The notes beneath the pieces were generated by a model that had not been told where the DNA came from, did no database searches, and was given only the letters and a program-made list of their open reading frames with translations. A DNA stretch of 41,958 nt, from positions 1 through 41,958 of the forward strand of contig CACYQU010000011.1 in NCBI GenBank assembly GCA_902776615.1, written 5' to 3'. Positions 40,068-41,958 of this stretch are shown here, piece after piece (the first letter of the stretch is position 1; each line of letters begins with the position of its first letter). The position numbers and the translations under genes are program-made. The stretch comes from an uncultured bacterium (GTDB lineage: Bacteria > Verrucomicrobiota > Kiritimatiellia > RFP12 > UBA1067).

Positions 40068-41958
40068 TCACCACCCCTTCATGACATTTTCAGCGCGGCG
40101 GATGTATGCATCCTGCTCCTTGCGCGAAAGGTCATTCCATCTGACGTTCCAGCCGCATACGCGCACCTGAAGGTTCTCGTAGCGTTCGGGGTGCTTCTGC
40201 GCGTCGCGGAGTTCCTCCGCGCTGAATACCGTGAACTGGATGACGCTCCCTCCGTTCGCGTGGAAGACTTCGACAAGCGAGCGCATGGCCTTCAGCCCTT
40301 TGTCGCCAATGCAGACGGACGGATGGAGCATCATGTCCAGCGGGTAGTCGCCGGGAAGCGTGGTTGCGCTGCTCGCGGCAAGCGTCTGGACGAGCGCTGT
40401 CGCGCCCTCGGTATCCGCTCCCATGGTCGGCGAAAGGTTCTTCGAGATTTCATCGCCCTTGCGCCGTCCGTCCGGGGTGGCACCCGTCCTCTCGCCAAGT
40501 TCGATATACTGCCTGGCGCAATGGCCGCTCGCGAGGAAGATTCCGCCGCGGGCGTTTGGCTTTCCGTTTATCTGGGCGGCGAAGCAGTTGATGACGGCGG
40601 CTCCCAGCGCATTCGCCTCCTGATCGTTGTTGCCCCACTTGCGCGGCGAGCGAAGCATTCTGAGGCGCAGCGCCTCGTGTCCCTTCCAGTTCCCGGCCAT
40701 CGCGCCGCCGAGAGAGGCGAGCGTCATTTCGCGGCGCTCGTATGCTATTTCCTTGACTGCGAGGAGCGCATCGACTGCCGTTCCCAATCCGACGGCGAGT
40801 ATGCGGCTGCAGTTGCCGCGCGGACATCCGTTCGCGAAGGCGTCGCGCCGCGTCCGGAGCGCGTGCTCCGTTGCAAGCGTCATGCAGTTCGCGGGGTTCA
40901 CATCGGCCAGCACCTTCTCGAACTCGAAGGCGACCTCGCGGCATCTGTCCGCGGCGTCCGCGAGACGCCGCAGGTACTCTGAGCGGAACGACTCGAAGTC
41001 CGGCCAGTCCGCCTCGCCGCGACTTGCCTCTGCCAGCATCTTCTCGATTGGCTTCAGGAAATTGACGTGACCGACGGCGGTGTCGTTCGCGGCATCGCGC
41101 AGTGTGAACTCGTAGCAGCCCTTTACGACCATCGTGCGGCAGTCCTCGTCGCTCGCGCCGTACCACTTCTTCAGCGCCAGCGCCGTCGGCTCTTCGCCGA
41201 TGAAGGAAATCGAGCGGTGACGCCGCGCCATGTCGAGCATCTTGCGCCACGCCCAGCCGGGGGTGTTGGGCGCAACCTTTGCAAGGAACTTCGGCGTCGC
41301 CAGCGCGCATTCGTCCATGACGTCGAGAATGATGCGCGAGACGTGGTTGTAGGCGCTCGTGCCGTCGGCATTAGTGCCACCGAAGCCGACGGGCTGGTTC
41401 CAATAGTTTGCGATCGACCCCCACTGCCACAGGAAGTGCTTGAGCTGTTCGCGGAACTCCGCCTCGCTTGTGCGACCGGCGGCAATGTCGGCATCATAGT
41501 ACGGCGTGAGGAACACGTCGAGCTCCGTGAGCGAACGGCACTGTATGCCGTCGAGATGTTCGCTGTAGAAGAAGTAGAGCCACACGAACATCATCACGTC
41601 GTAGGCCGTCACGGGCGCGCCCGCCCTCAGCCGCTCCAGGCTGTCCACCTCTCTGGCGAGACGCACCGACCCTGGGTTCGCGGCGAGGTTCTTTTTTCCC
41701 TGCGCAATGAAGCGGTCTATACCGGCGAGCATCGCATCCATCGCGATTGCGCACGAATCGTAGAACGAATCGCCCTTGACGGCGCACTGCCCGAGGCGCT
41801 CCTTCATGCCGGGGAATCCAAGCGGCAGGATTGCGCGCCAGTCCGGGACGGAGTGGTCGAAGTCCTGCCACATTTTCCATGTGCCGTCGGCATTGCCGCG
41901 CTGCCATTCATCACGCACGCTCGCAGGGATTTTCGAGGCGTTCACCTCGTCAGCGCGG
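40068..41958 (-). CDS. Glycyl radical enzyme, PFL-like, N-terminus missing at window edge
   Basis: At least 629 residues are visible and the frame is open to the last base; typical enzymes of this fold have 780-850 aa, so about 150 residues lie beyond the window. The glycyl radical site is RVCGWNVRW (Gly codon 40152-40154, 28th residue from the end), a variant of the usual RVSGY. The active-site cysteine is in VVKGCYEF; a single Cys followed by x-E is the mark of non-PFL members (dehydratases, C-N or C-S lyases), since PFL has two adjacent Cys. The substrate is not recognisable. The activase follows directly. Confidence 0.9.
   Translation of the reverse strand, partial: RADEVNASKIPASVRDEWQRGNADGTWKMWQDFDHSVPDWRAILPLGFPGMKERLGQCAVKGDSFYDSCAIAMDAMLAGIDRFIAQGKKNLAANPGSVRLAREVDSLERLRAGAPVTAYDVMMFVWLYFFYSEHLDGIQCRSLTELDVFLTPYYDADIAAGRTSEAEFREQLKHFLWQWGSIANYWNQPVGFGGTNADGTSAYNHVSRIILDVMDECALATPKFLAKVAPNTPGWAWRKMLDMARRHRSISFIGEEPTALALKKWYGASDEDCRTMVVKGCYEFTLRDAANDTAVGHVNFLKPIEKMLAEASRGEADWPDFESFRSEYLRRLADAADRCREVAFEFEKVLADVNPANCMTLATEHALRTRRDAFANGCPRGNCSRILAVGLGTAVDALLAVKEIAYERREMTLASLGGAMAGNWKGHEALRLRMLRSPRKWGNNDQEANALGAAVINCFAAQINGKPNARGGIFLASGHCARQYIELGERTGATPDGRRKGDEISKNLSPTMGADTEGATALVQTLAASSATTLPGDYPLDMMLHPSVCIGDKGLKAMRSLVEVFHANGGSVIQFTVFSAEELRDAQKHPERYENLQVRVCGWNVRWNDLSRKEQDAYIRRAENVMKGW

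Noticed and set aside
40450..41310. 286-aa minus-strand frame within the glycyl radical enzyme gene
   Set aside because: Wrong frame; Arg-rich low-quality sequence.
1..41958. tRNA, rRNA or riboswitch
   Set aside because: No cloverleaf, rRNA segment or known aptamer consensus was recognised in the gaps; a covariance-model search could still reveal one.

Overview
The window looks like the chromosome of a strictly fermentative, Gram-negative anaerobe that feeds on host or plant glycans. My best guess is a member of the PVC group (Kiritimatiellota, Lentisphaerota or Verrucomicrobiota). This is inferred from a Kdo transferase (LPS), AdhE, two [FeFe]-hydrogenases, a glycyl radical enzyme, exported sialidase-type and GH43/GH2 enzymes, a LamG-domain protein and a type III secretion-type chaperone. 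No rRNA, tRNA or other taxonomic marker was found. Several genes share the extended -10 sequence TGGTATAAT, usually without a good -35 box.

Bases 1-8.7 kb (minus strand) form a defence-type cluster that is clearly more A+T-rich than the 9.6-20.8 kb part. From its 5' end it encodes an HNH nuclease, a trypsin-like protease, a C5 cytosine methyltransferase, a PmeII-like restriction endonuclease, an ASCH-RadC fusion, a DUF262-HNH protein, a PIN-GNAT-EVE/PUA-like fusion, a small ASCH protein and the start of a probable PLD-domain protein cut by the window edge. Spacing is tight except for one 130-bp gap that holds a probable internal promoter. Three proteins carry PUA-superfamily domains, which in known relatives often read modified bases. 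The island is bordered at 8.7-9.6 kb by a perfect 24-bp palindrome, a 22-bp-period repeat and a truncated AlbA/HATPase-type gene.

At 9.65-12.25 kb (minus) lie an unknown 398-aa protein, a CesT-like secretion chaperone and a ferredoxin-nitroreductase. The first two look like a type III effector/chaperone pair.

At 12.4-20.8 kb (plus) lies a fermentation and hydrogen block: adhE, an APH-fold kinase, a thioredoxin-like [2Fe-2S] protein, a PAS-containing sensory-type (group C) [FeFe]-hydrogenase and a SpoIIE/PP2C phosphatase, overlapping or nearly so. A second unit follows with its own promoter: another [2Fe-2S] protein and a group B-like [FeFe]-hydrogenase. A plausible reading is that H2 or redox state is sensed and passed through the phosphatase, and perhaps the kinase, to tune fermentation.

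At 20.9-27.0 kb (minus) an operon encodes exported sialate O-acetylesterase-like, GH39-like and GH2 beta-galactosidase-like enzymes. At 27.0-31.3 kb (minus) are waaA/kdtA, folE and a membrane-anchored double AAA+ ATPase. At 31.5-36.5 kb (plus) a second glycan operon encodes a Tat-exported N-acetylneuraminate-lyase-like protein, a GH43-like enzyme, a double-LamG protein and a BNR sialidase-like protein, followed by an AraC regulator with a tandem-repeat operator candidate. A 0.57-kb repeat-rich intergenic region follows, then a GH43 enzyme (minus), and a glycyl radical enzyme activase and its glycyl radical enzyme (minus, N-terminus beyond the window).
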